Source: Bettongia penicillata ogilbyi
Lineage: Eukaryota > Chordata > Mammalia > Diprotodontia > Potoroidae
DNA: 64,000 bases
NCBI GenBank assembly: GCA_023548195.1
Contig: JAJHZJ010000416.1
Span: 1,446,729 to 1,510,728, forward strand
Reading direction: 5' to 3'
The position numbers and the translations under genes were made by a program. Shown in pieces: positions 45,858-56,819 of this stretch; positions within the stretch are counted from its first letter, which is position 1; each line of letters opens with the position of its first letter. Below the pieces are notes generated by a model that worked only from the letters and a program-made list of their open reading frames with translations, did not search any database and was not told the DNA's origin.

Positions 45858-46214
45858 ACCCTATCTGAGAGGGCTTTTGTCTGGCTGAAATAAAATAATG
45901 GATAATATAGTGGGCAACAGGGTTGAGGATGTGTCTATTAGCTCAAAGCAAAGGTATCCCCTAGCTGGAATGGATACAGGGCTGCTGATGACACTACCTC
46001 ATCACTGACTGGATTTCTTTGATGGATGGATGTCCCCAAGTGTGTCCCTTTAAAATTAAGGTGAGAGGACTGAGACTGCTAGAGATACCATAGTGTCTAG
46101 GACTGACACACAGTTTCCTGTCCCCCACTACTGTCAGCTAGAGCCTGTACCAGAAGACCAGTAACCATGGAGGATTGTTTCTGTTTTCCTGCTTGCCTAT
46201 GAAGCTGAAACCAC
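45858..46214. other. Unclassified sequence
   Basis: No repeat or gene recognised. Confidence 0.4.
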
Positions 46215-46700
46215 TGAAGTTCATATGTGTATTGCACAGCCAATACTCACAGGACCAAGGGCAGCTATGAATATGTCAGCCTAGTTCTGAATCTCAAAGC
46301 GTAACAGACTCTCCATATAGAAGGCAGAAGAAAAACATTTACTCAGACTTGTGAAAGCCAAATCTGTCATAGTAACCAAGAAGTCAATATACCTTAATAT
46401 TGCAGGAGACAAAGCTATTCCCAAGCCTCCCTTCCCCCGGGGGTGGGGGGGGCAGGGGGCCTTCCCACAAACAAACACTTAAGAGCCTAGCTGGCTGCTT
46501 GCCTGTGTCCTCTCCTCTCTCCACTCTAATTACTCTCACCAGCTTCCTCCCAGTTCTCTTCCATCCTTCCCGTTCCACCAGTTCAGCAAGCTCCTCCCAC
46601 CACAAATGATTTAGTCCATGTGATTTAAGTAGACCACATAGGTCTATTGATGAATGGGAACGATCTTCCCATTTAAATTACCATTACAATATGGCACTCT
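46215..46700. repeat. LTR-like dispersed repeat, copy 1
   Basis: Aligns by eye over most of its length with 54600-55080. Shared blocks: 'cagctatgaatat', 'cagactctcca[c/t]at', 'cagcttcctcccag/cttcctctcagct', 'gttccac', and 'ggtctattgatga/ggcctattaatga' then 'accattaca'. Length (about 480 bp) and lack of coding fit a solo LTR or other non-coding element, but no TG/CA ends were fixed. A G-run at 46440-46460 is unique to this copy. Confidence 0.6.
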
Positions 46701-47544
46701 CTAGTCTTGTTGTGATTTAACTACCTATATCTTGTTTCTGTCACTTCTGGAGATAGGAAGTCTATCTTAAAATGCTGTGCTTTCAAGTAATCTCTCTCCG
46801 TCTCTGATACAATGGCTCAGAGAGAAAAGGGAAATAACCATGGGCTCAGAACTGGAAAATATTGGAATGACACATGATTTTATGATATAATTGGTAAATG
46901 ATAAATTGGTTAATGCTTTGATTTTTACTATACTTTCTTCTAGTCTAATCAAATTTTATTTATCTATGACCAATGAGAGCAAGACGAATGAAATGAATAA
47001 CATAGGTTGGTGGGTGGAGGCAGAACTATAAGTAATATGTATGCTTGACCCTAAATTAGAACCTAGGATATAGCAGTGAAAGTGGGATGCTAGTTAGTCA
47101 AGAGCCATTTGCTACCAAGGTCTTCTACCCATATAAAATTCTTTGTATACTTTGAAACAATATATAAATGCAAGCTATTATTTTTATTACTACTCCATAT
47201 TATTTTCTTACAGATAAGTTCAGATTTTAGTATTTGATCTGCACCATCCCTAGGAACTCTTAAGCCTTCTGCTTGACCTGTAAAGTCAAATATCAAGTAT
47301 TTTTTTGATCATCTACTATTTGGTCTGTGCTTCTATATTTTGAGGGGGATACAAAGGTTTTTGATATGGTCCCTTGTGTTTGAGAAGCTCGCAGAAAATG
47401 ATACAAATTGAGAACTGCAAAGGACTAAACTGTCTGCTTAGAAATAGGAATTAAAAGAACAAACAGGTCATCATTGGCTAGAAGGGTCAAAAAATGAAAC
47501 CCTCATTGAGGAGACAGAACTGGAAAAGAGCCTTAAGGGATCAT
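46701..47544. other. Unclassified sequence
   Basis: No repeat recognised and no coding signal. Confidence 0.4.
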
Positions 47545-47680
47545 AGGATGTTGAGGAACATTTCAAATAATCTAGTCCACGCCCCTGATTTTGAAGATGA
47601 AGAAACAAGGGTCCAGAGGAATTAATTTACTTGCTCCAAAATCTTATAGGTAATAGTAGCAGAGGGACTAAAAACCTCAT
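47545..47680 (-). mobile_element. MIR-like SINE fragment
   Basis: 'ggatcataggatgttgagga', 'gaagatgaagaaacaagggt' and 'aatttacttgctccaaaatc'. Confidence 0.6.
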
Positions 47681-48076
47681 CCAAATCAAGTCTTAAATAG
47701 CCATGAATTTGAAAGGTTCCTTAAGTACCTTTTAATTTACAGATCTACATTACTCTGTTGTTCTACTTTGGCAAACCACATTCCATTGGATAACTATAAT
47801 GATTTTAATTGTGGGAATAAATTGAAAAAAATGTAGGAGTTGATTGGTTGGTTGGTTGTCATCCTTCATACTCAAGCAGGACCAAAATGATATCATTATA
47901 TTGGGATTAATGTACAGTGTGTTCAACTGTGGCTGATCAGATGAATATGAGTTTGGAGGGTTGGGTACAAAGAGCCTGTATGAACATTTGGAATATAGAT
48001 GCATCTAAATTTGCATACCTCACATTCCTTTTGAGCTATTGCAATTCTGCTTTGCTCATTAAGAATAGCCCCTTCT

Positions 48077-48566
48077 GACTTATATGATCTGATACTGAGC
48101 GAAAGGAACAGAACCAGGAGAACTTTGTGCACAGCAGGGACCACAGTGTGCAAGAGTTTTTTCTGGTAGACTTGGAACTTTGTAATAACGCAAGAACTTA
48201 CTGAAAAAAAAAAACATCCCAGTGGTGGTTTTCTAAGGCAAAATGCCTTCCACACTCAGAGAAAGAAATATGGAAGTCATTCGCAGAATGTAGCAGATCA
48301 TGTTTGTGTGTGTGTGGGTTTTAGTGTATCATGTTTTGATTTGTTATATGATTTCTTCCAATTATTTTAGTGCGACTACATAGCATGACTATAGTGAAAA
48401 TGTGCTCAATAGGAAAGTATATGTAGAACCTATACAGAATTGTATGCTGTTGTGGAGAGGGGGTAGTGGGGGGAAGGTGTGGGGGGGATAAAAATCTTAA
48501 TTTTAAGGAAGTGATTGTAGAACATTAAAAAAATAATAATAAAATCAAAAAAATTTAATAAAAAAA
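48077..48566 (+). mobile_element. L1 3' UTR insertion with 16-bp TSD
   Basis: A 490-bp L1 3' end ('gagcgaaaggaacagaacca', then 'ctcaataggaaagtatatgt', then an A-rich tail) flanked by aagaatagccccttct at 48061-48076 and 48567-48582. It splits the RTE-like LINE. The intact 16-bp duplication and A tail show canonical target-primed integration and make this one of the youngest events in the window. Confidence 0.95.
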
Positions 48567-48689
48567 AAGAATAGCCCCTTCTTTGATATGGGCACACCAT
48601 GCTGGGTGGTCCTGTGCCAGGGTCTCATGTCTCAAACTGGATTCCAAAATTCTTGTGCCATACATTGTCTTCATCACTGTCTCATTCTG

Positions 48690-49325
48690 CCTACCTCTTC
48701 TCCTTACAGCGACATACTCTATTAAATACCAATGTTTGCTGTGAGAGTGCATCCATGAAGTTTTATTGCATTTAGGGTAAATAGAAGACAGTGTTGGTGA
48801 TGAGGTCATAAGACTCACAATTCTTCAATAGTAAGTGACTTTGCTATTGCTGTTTCTTATTATATTTCTCCCAAGGACTCCCTGCCATGTCTGACAGTCT
48901 GTGCCTACTCTGGCATTAAAATCAGCCAGAATTACAGGCTTGTGCTGTTGTAGGGAACATTGATGAGGGTCTCCAGGTCTTCATAAAATTTTCCTTTGAT
49001 CTCATCAAGGTTTGTCCTGGTGGGAGCATATGCACTGATGATGGCGGTGTGGTACTTTCCTGCAAGTGTCAATTTCATGGTCACAAGTCTGTGTCTTACT
49101 CCTTGGGGAGGCATACAGGTTTGTTGACTAGATCAGACTTGATTTCTAACAGCAGTTTCACAGCGCTCCTCATCATGGTGACTGCTTCAGTTAAACATAT
49201 TGAAGCTCCAACTCCAATGAGTTGACTTTCATTTGCCAGTCATCTTTCACTCAGGGCTACTGCTCATCTTTAAGGTCTACTGGATTTCGTGTTGTCCATA
49301 ACTATGCACATATTCCATGTACCAA
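48690..49325 (-). pseudogene. LINE APE endonuclease remnant
   Basis: Minus-strand pieces of an apurinic-type endonuclease: 'IIGTWNMCIVMDNTKSSRP' near 49310; 'LVNKPVCLPKGVRHRLVTMK', then 'TAIISAYAPTRTNLDEIKGK' at 48932-49140; 'DFNARVGTD' near 48900; and 'NKTSWMHSHSKHWYLIEYV' at 48710-48770. These include the family's DFN and H-x-x-x-D/E-Y positions. Stops are present. Next to it in the same frame lies 'LRHETLAQDHPAWCAHIKEG' of the C-terminal domain, marking the deletion. Confidence 0.82.
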
Positions 49326-49359
49326 TGATGAGTGGAATCATTTTTTGTAAAAGTTTTTG

Positions 49360-49412
49360 TACATTTGTGTGTGTGTGTGTGTGCGTGTGTGTGTGTGCAT
49401 GAGTGTATGTAT
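49360..49412. repeat. (TG)n microsatellite
   Basis: Interrupted TG/CG units directly upstream (in element sense) of the APE LINE start. Confidence 0.9.
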
Positions 49413-50268
49413 GTTTCAACTTTAGAGTAGGATCCCCCTCTGCTGCAGGAAGCAGGTCAGGGTTAGGTTAGGTGAAGCAGACACAGTTTTAGAGCATTTC
49501 TTCTAGTCCTTTCCTCATGCCAGGAAGGGAGCAGGTCCTGAATCCCACTGCTGCTTCAGTCCCATGAGAAGTTGAGTCTGTGACCTGGGCTGCCTGTGGG
49601 CAGGGTTTTGACTACACTTCCCAGTGAATTCTCACCTGCTGCTTTGTCACTTTCTCCTCACCACAGGACTTTGAGGTAGGTAAAAATGGTAAAATGGTAT
49701 GGGTGATATCTTTTGGCTCAAGCATAAATTGGATTAAAGTGAGGCAGAGTTGTGCAAAGTGATTGGACACACCTCTTTTCCAGACTTACGGGAATTCAAT
49801 GGCAAGACAAAGTCAAGACAACTGTTGATGGCTCAGGATGCAATGAATGACCTTGGCATCTTCGACGTCTAACTGAGCTCTAAGTTCTTCATAGCTCCTC
49901 TTTTCACTTTCACAATCCATTGGAACAAATTGTTCACATCCACCTATTCCTTTGGATGAAGTCCTCATATGTTTTGGATTAATACCCCCCTAAATCACTG
50001 ATGAGTCTGAGATCTATCACTTTCCCTCAACCTGGTTTAACTCTTCTGTCAAAGCAGTTTTATAGGGATGTGGCTGTTACTCATGCCACATCTTCATGGA
50101 GCTACAGGTGACAGTTTGGTAGCAGGTAGACACCAAAAGTAAGAAGTCCTGAAAAGGGCTTGGCAGCCCTCACACCAAAGGTACTAGTCTTCCCATCATA
50201 ACCCATACACAATAGAAAAATGTAGAAATAGGTAAGGTAGGAAGGGAAAAGTCATCAGCATCATCTGA
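49413..50268. other. Unclassified sequence
   Basis: May include the 5' UTR of the antisense APE LINE, since it continues upstream of its ORF. No coding frame or other repeat identified. Confidence 0.35.
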
Positions 50269-50300
50269 TAAATCATTTTTCTTTTTTTTTTATTTTTTTC

Positions 50301-51190
50301 ATGTGATACTTCTTTTTAAAGCATTTATAATATGGACCACAAAAGAATTTTTTTAAAACCATTAACCATCTGAGACACAAATAATATTTATGTTTGCTAA
50401 CTTCACAAGCTTTTGACCTAATTGTCTCCAGAGTATTACTAAGAATTAAAGGACCTTATTTATTGTTATTAGTCTAAGGTTCTATGCCTAATAGCTTAAT
50501 TTTAGACTTAATGTCTGATGTTCCCCTACCAACAATCTATAATTTAATAGATCTGGTATTAAGCTTACAAACCCTTTGAATATAGGAAATTGCCACCAAG
50601 AGTAGGAACATTGCAGGGAAATAATATCTCCCCAACTTCACGTCAGTTCCAGGCAGGATTAGATTGTCCACTTGCATTCAGTCAGGCTTAAAGTCTGTCA
50701 GGTGTCAGTGGGGAAATCGAGTCAGGAGAATCCTACCTCAGCCCAGGCTGAACAGCTGCTCTCTCGCCCTTCCCATGAGATCACCTTTTGCAGTTCATGC
50801 CATCCTCTCACCAGTTTACTGGCATCATGAACTGGAGACTCAGAATGCCTTTCTTGCTACCCTTACCTGGAGTTAGACTCAGAAGAACAGTCACTTAATA
50901 GTCCCATAGCATCTAAAAATGGCAAGTTCCAATAACCAGGTTTCAAATATGATTATAATTTCACTTTGCCTAAGGAACATCTTTTGAGGCAAGTCCTAAG
51001 TGGCTTACATGCCTTTTTATACATGTTCTAGTTCCTGATTAAATAGCAATCATAAAATCAAATTTACCATTAAAACCTTAACTTTTCTATCAATGCCAAA
51101 TTTTACCTGCGGTTACCTTCCTCTAGGAAATTAAGACTAAAATTCTTTCCCCCAAACTAAAGATGTTGTTGATTTATTCTCAGTAATTAA
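50301..51190 (-). other. Extra segment between 3' UTR and A tail of HAL1-like copy 2
   Basis: Not purine-rich, unlike the adjoining 3' UTR, and without a counterpart in copy 1. It lies inside the TSDs, so it either arrived with the element (3' transduction by read-through) or was inserted later. An AATAAA-like signal on the minus strand lies in the A-rich end. No repeat family recognised. Confidence 0.55.
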
Positions 51191-52196
51191 TTCAGACAAT
51201 TGTTTTAATTCTAAATGCTTTTACCTCACTTTGTAACATGTCCAATTTTTCTCCCCATCACTCCCCACCACCCACTTCCTAATACCTTGCATTCTGATTA
51301 CTACCTCCCTCAATGTACCCTCCCTTCTATCACACCCCACCCTTCCCTGATCCCCATCTTCTCTCTTTTCTTGTAGGGCAAGATAAATTTCTATACCCCA
51401 TTCCCTGTATTTCTTATTTCCTGATTATATGCAATAAAAATTCTCAACATTCATTGCTAATACTTTGAATTCCACCTTCTTTCCCTCCCCCCTCCCTCCC
51501 CAGCCCCACTGAGAAGGTAAGCAATTCAATACAGACTAAATATGTGTTGTTTTGTAGAAGACTTCCATAATAATCATATAATACTAATTATATTGCTCTC
51601 TGTCTTACTCTATCCTCCCTTACTTTTCACCCCATGACTGACCTTGTCCCTTCTTGAAAGTATTTATTTCTAGTGACTCCCTTCTCCCATTTGCCCTCCC
51701 TTCTAACATTCCCCTCACCCTACTTGTTGCCTCCTCTCCTACTTTCCTGTGGTGTGATATAAATTTTCATATCAAATTTAGTGAGCATGTTATTCCCTCC
51801 TTCAGCCACATGTAGAGAGAGTAGCTTCATTTTTCCCCTCTCCCCTTCTCCCTTTTCTCCTCCACTGAACAAGACTTTTCTTATCTCTTTTATGAGTTAT
51901 AGTCTGCCCTGTTCCATTTCTCCCTTTCTCTTCCTTGTATTTTCCTCCTTCACCCCTTAATTTTTATTCTATTTTATTTTATTATTTTGTGTGTTGATAT
52001 CATCTCTTCTGATTCAAAACACCCTGTACTCTCTATCTGTATATATGTGTATGTGTGTGTGTGTATATGTACAATCTCTCCATCTACCCAAATACTGAGA
52101 AAAGATTCAAGAGTTATAAATATTTTCTTTCCATGTAGTAATGTAAACAGTTCATTTTAGAGAGTCTTTTATGATTTTTCTTTCCTGTTTACCTTT

Positions 52197-53224
52197 TCAT
52201 GCTTTTCTTGATTCTTGTCTTGGGAAATCAAATTTTCTATACAGATATGATCTTTTCCTCAATATGAATGATTGAAAGTTCTCTATATCATTGAAAGACC
52301 ATTTATTCCCTTGAAGTATTATACTCTGATTTGATGGGTAGGTGATTCTTGGTTTTAATCCTAGTTCCTTTGACTTTTGGAATATCCTATTCCAAATCCT
52401 TCAGTCCCTTAATGTTGAAGCTGCCAGATCCTGTGTTATCCTGATTGTATTTCCACAATACTCAAATTATTTCTTTCTAGCTGCTTGCAGCATTTTCTCC
52501 TTGATCAGGGAACTCTGAAATTTGGCCACAATATTCCTAGGAGTTTCTCTGTTCAAGTCTCTTTCAGGAGGTGATCGGTGAATTCTTTCAATATTTATTT
52601 TGCCCTCTGGTTCTAGAACATCAGGGCAGTTTTCCTTAATAATTTCATAGAAGATAATGTCTAGGCTCTTTTTTTTTATCATGGCTTTCAGGTAGTCCCA
52701 TAATTTTAAAATTATTTCTCCTGGATCTATTTTCCAGGTCAGTTGTTTTTCCAGTGAGATGTTTCACATTATCTTCTATTATTTCAAATTTTTGGTTTTG
52801 TTTACTAACTGCTTGGTTTAACTCATAGTCATTCATTTCCCTGAACTCAATTCTGTCTTTCAATGAATTATTTTGTTCAGTGAGCTTTTGAACCTTTTCC
52901 TCCATTTGGCTAATTCTGCTTTTTAAAACCTCCTTCTCCTCATTGACTTTTTGGATCTGTTTTTCCAATTGAGTTAGCCTCTTTTTAAAGCTGTTATTTT
53001 CCTCAGCATTTTTTTTTTTTGGTTCTCCTTTAGTAAGCTGCTAACTTGTTTTTTAAGGTCTTCTATTGCCTGAGCCCAATTTAAGTTCCCTTTTGAGGCC
53101 CCGGAGAAAGAGGCCTTGACTTTCTCTGATAATGTCTTGTTCTTCCTCATCTGAAAGGGGGAGATACCTGTTCCCCAAGAAAGTAACCTTCTATGGTCTT
53201 ATTTTTTCCCCCTTTTTTGGGCAT
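52197..53224 (-). pseudogene. HAL1-like ORF1 remnant, copy 2
   Basis: ORF1p order on the minus strand: N-terminus ('NKTIEGYFLGEQVSPP'), frame break, 'NLNWAQAIEDLKKQVSSLLK', break at an A run near 53010, coiled coil and 'LENRSRRNNFKIMGLPES' (frame 52645-52968), break near 52670, then 'CPDVLEPEGKINIERIHRSP' and 'RETPRNIVAKFQSSLIKEKM' (52467-52682), and a C-terminal end 'FDFPRQESRKA' with a stop at 52197-52199. RNA-binding residues of the CTD zone (ERIHR, TPR) are kept. Only about three frame breaks separate it from one ORF. Confidence 0.88.
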
Positions 53225-53915
53225 TTTCCCAGCCAGCTACTTGACTTCTGAGTTTACCCTCCACAAACACCTCGCCTCCAGTTCCACCAAGCCAGCCCTG
53301 GGGGCTGAGATTCAGATGAGCTGCTCCAATCCCTCAAGGACTTTAGGGAAGGGCAGGGCTGCTATTCAGTGTGAGATTAAGATCAGCTGCTCATGAGGGG
53401 GCAGGGCCACCTCACAGGGCTCAGTTCCCTCAGGGGGTTTACAAGGAGACTTTCAACAATGGATGTGGGCTGGGGCCTGCTGTGGAAGCCCCATCTGCTG
53501 CTGCCTCTACTGCTGGCACCTGAGGAGGCCTGAGGTATGGGGACACTCTCCTCCCTTCTTGACCAGCTAAAAAGACCCTCTTACTGACCTTTGGCACCTG
53601 TGGGTTGAGGGATCTGCACTGCCACTGGAGATTCTGTCCCTGAAGCCTGCTCGAATCTGCTCCTTTCAGTGCCATATGGCCAAGACAAGGCTGGGCTCTG
53701 CTCTGCATCTGGTGAGTGACAGACTTTCCTTGTCAGTCTTTCAGGTCACTCTGGGATAGAAATCTCCTCCACTCCATTGTTCTATGGCTTCTGCTGCTCT
53801 AGAATTTGTTGAGAGTTCTTCTTTACAGGTATTTTATGGGCTGTGGGGTAAGACCTAGCATATGTGTGTCTTTCTACCCTGCCATCTTGGCTCTGCCCCC
53901 TAAATCATTTTTCTT

Positions 53916-54081
53916 GCTTACATTTATAGGCAAGCTTTGGGTTGGTGGAAAGGAAAAGCAGTCATCACTGTATATAGCATAGAGATTTTTAAAAACATAT
54001 TGCTTTTACATTTTTGTGGATCAATGTGATGACCAGGCAGTTGTGGGAAACAATTCCGTAGCAGGAACAGTGGTTGTAATA
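53916..54081. other. Spacer
   Basis: Old target-site DNA right of the HAL1-like insertion; nothing recognised. Confidence 0.4.
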
Positions 54082-54333
54082 AATAACAATAGATAGCATT
54101 TGCATAGTTTTTTAAGGTTTGCAAAGCTCTTTACAAATCCTATCTCATTTTATCCTCACAATAGTGCTGGGAGGTAGATGCTGTTATTACCTCCATTTTA
54201 TAGATAAAGCAACAGAAGATGGCAGAGGTAAAGTGCCTTGCTCAAGGTCTCACAGCTAGTAAATGTCTAAGACTAAAGTTGAACTCAGGTCTTCCTGTAC
54301 TCTATCCACTGTGCCACCTAGCTGCACCATTAT
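54082..54333 (-). mobile_element. MIR-type SINE, near full length
   Basis: Complete antisense copy: 'aataaataacaatagatagc' tail end, 'ttaaggtttgcaaagctctt', 'tcctcacaatagtgctggga', 'ggtctcacagctagtaaatg' and head 'ctatccactgtgccacctag'. Best-preserved MIR-tailed SINE in the window. Confidence 0.9.
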
Positions 54334-54599
54334 TAGCATTGCTACTGACATACATATGATAGGTACTCTGTGCTTTTAAAAGTGATTGTTAGATTATTTG
54401 AAGAAAAGAGTTAGTCCAAGCAAGGAAGAATAGGAACAAACTCTCTGTTTTTCAAATAAAAGGAAAAAGTGAAAGTATTGTCTTGCCATTTGAAGAAATT
54501 CTTCTCATGACCTGAAATAAGGTGAACAGGCCTAAGTTGTCTCATCCCACACACCAAATAAGGCTTTTGGAAAATACAATTAGTGAAATTTCTCTTTGG
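54334..54599. other. Unclassified spacer
   Basis: Nothing recognised. Confidence 0.4.
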
Positions 54600-55080
54600 T
54601 GAACTGTGTTTTCAAAGAATTCCATTTGGTAACAATAATAGTTGTATGTGATATACACAGCACCTATGGCAGCTATGAATATCCTGGTGCAATTCTGAAT
54701 CACGAAATACATCAGACTCTCCACATGGAAGACAGAACCAAAACACTTATTCAGATACCAGAAAGCCTTATCTATCATAGTAATGAAAATCTATACATAA
54801 TAGCTAAGTAACCAGGTCCATTACACAAATTACAAGCAGGCTCTCTTAAACAAAATCACAAACAATCACAAAATTACTCGCACCAGCCAGCCTGCATCCT
54901 TCCTAGCTCTAACTGCTCTCTGACTAACTTCCTCTCAGCTCTGCTCTAGTTCCTCCTCTTTCTGTTCCACCCATTCGGCAAACACCTCCTCCACAGGCTC
55001 CATGGTACTCAGGTATCTATGTGACCCAGGCAGGCCACATGGGCCTATTAATGAAATCACCATTACATTGCAATGATGGA
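54600..55080. repeat. LTR-like dispersed repeat, copy 2
   Basis: Counterpart of 46215-46700, same orientation, without its G-run. The two copies differ clearly in sequence, so this is not a recent local duplication. Overlapping 71-78 codon frames on the two strands are not conserved between the copies. Confidence 0.6.
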
Positions 55081-55159
55081 AAAGGAAGAAACATGTAGAA
55101 ATTAGTAAGATGGAAAAAAAGAGCAGATGGGAAAGAAGAAATTGGCAAATAGTATGAAA

Positions 55160-55262
55160 CTTTTATTCTTTCAAAGTCATCTGTGCAGTTAGAGGTTAAA
55201 TGATTTGCCCATATCAATGAGCCAGTAGGTTTTAGAGGCAGGACATGAACCTATCTTTGCCA
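55160..55262 (-). mobile_element. MIR SINE fragment
   Basis: 'cagttagaggttaaatgatt' and 'gagccagtaggttttagagg', antisense CORE only. Confidence 0.55.
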
Positions 55263-56819
55263 ATTTTGAAGCTGGTTATTGATCAATTGTGTCACAATTT
55301 TTATTATCTAGTTCAAAATTTCTTCTTTGTTTTTTTGTGTACCTATGGACCCCTTCAAAGAATAAAATTTTTAAGTGCACTAAATAAAATGTATATCATT
55401 ACAAAGGAAACTAAATGGAGAGTATAGCATTAAATATAAAGAAGGTGTATTCATGTGAAGAAATCAAGGAACCAAAGTGGGAAAGTATGGTGGAAAAAAT
55501 AAATTATAAAGATTAAGGAAGAAAGATGATATGATTTTGTCACCGGGGCATTTACCATATCCCATCTGAAGAAGAATCTGTGGGGAGTATGAGATTATAA
55601 GCCTGTCACAAAGGTATGCTATATAAAGAGATGGGGAACTTAGTTACCCAGTCATAGCCTGGAATTCTTTATCTCTGTCTTTGTCTCTATCTCTCAATTT
55701 CTCTCTCTGTCTCTCAACAGAATAGCAAATTACTTCTTGATTTTATTCAATGAAAATTCAATCTTTTCAAAGGTGGAGGAAAATATTGACCCTACAGGGC
55801 TTTAAAATGAGGTTTCATCTGCCTCTTTGGGGGTTCATTTATGTGGGTAAAGATGAATATATAGCAATTCGTATAAATCCTAGGTAATTTATATTCATCT
55901 ATCATTTGCTTTGAGACCTTCCAAGCTAGAAATTTCAAATAAACCAGACTTACCTAGAATCTGTGCAGTGAGGGGAGCTCATAAAGAAGTAAAGAAACAA
56001 TACACTTATTTGCAAGTGAATTCTTCAGCTCTTGTGTCCCCACAAAAGAAGAGGCTCCCAATTTTCCTTTTCATTCTTAGGATATAATCCTAAATGGATA
56101 CTTTACCCACAAAGTTCTACAGCATCCTTACAGATGATTCCAGAATTCTTTTTCTCAGTATCCCCTGTGTCATTGAACCTTCTTTCCCACAAATATTCAT
56201 CCTTCTTTTCCCACAACTCCACTCTCTTTAGCAAATACAAAGGCACCTATAACATTAAATCATAAATGAAGAACAATGAGTCTAAACTACAGGGGTAAAA
56301 TATATAGTAATTATAATGTGACTCTACCCTTCTTCAATTATCTGTCTCTGGTCGGCATTGTCCTTTAACTCTGTCTCATGATCTCACTGCTTGTCAAAGG
56401 CAGACCACATGTGTTCCCAATTATGTCTTTGTTTTCACTTCCTGTGTGTAAGTGAATAAATAAATGAATGGAAAAGTATTTGTTAACCACTACCTGCAAA
56501 CACTATGCTATATGCTGTGGGTATAAGTAGAAAAGATAGTCCCTGGTCTCAAAGAACTCATAGCTTAAAAAAGAGGGACAACATATAGATAGAGTTTCAG
56601 CTTCAAGGCAAATGGAAAGCCCTAGTGGTCATTAAGCTGAAGAAGCAAGTCAGATGATAATGTACCTTCTTTAGTGTTTTTATTAATTTCCATTGATAAG
56701 TTTTGATATTCAGTGATTTAACAGTTCCAAGGGTTTTGGTGGTGAGAATGTTCTTTTCTGGATTTTCAGTACCTGTTGCTGTTGAAGGAGGAGGGATGGA
56801 GGGAATGATCACCTAATTA
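55263..56819. other. Unique AT-rich sequence
   Basis: No repeat recognised. A TC-rich patch lies at 55670-55720. Frames up to 77 codons (56032-56265) show no domain. Confidence 0.4.

Larger units (their letters stand above)
47835..49325 (-). mobile_element. RTE-superfamily-like LINE, RT deleted, split by L1
   Basis: Antisense LINE in two parts (47835-48060 and 48583-49325). On the minus strand it begins at an APE endonuclease start ('GTWNM'), runs through most of that domain, then jumps at about 48690-48700 to the C-terminal end of the ORF, with the whole RT missing. It ends in a non-coding tail 'gcttgagtatgaaggatgac'. A second copy (62.14-62.64 kb) has the same C-terminal end. Family assignment within RTE-like LINEs is uncertain. 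Confidence 0.78.
50284..53900 (-). mobile_element. Full-length ORF1-only L1 (HAL1-like), copy 2, with extra 3' sequence
   Basis: TSD taaatcatttttctt at 50269-50283 and 53901-53915. On the minus strand: 5' end 'gggggcagagccaagatggc', GC-richer 5' UTR (53900-53225), ORF1 (53224-52197), short AC/TATG microsatellite (about 52036-52076), purine-rich 3' UTR (to ~51190), then about 890 bp not found in copy 1, and an A-rich tail next to the TSD (50284-50300). No ORF2. Confidence 0.85.

Noticed and set aside
38600..53900. A segmental duplication containing both HAL1-like copies
   Set aside because: The flanks and target-site duplications differ, so they are independent insertions.
53900..53916. Promoter of a protein gene at 'cagagccaagatggc'
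   Set aside because: It is the 5' end of a HAL1-like/L1 element; any promoter activity would be that of the transposon.
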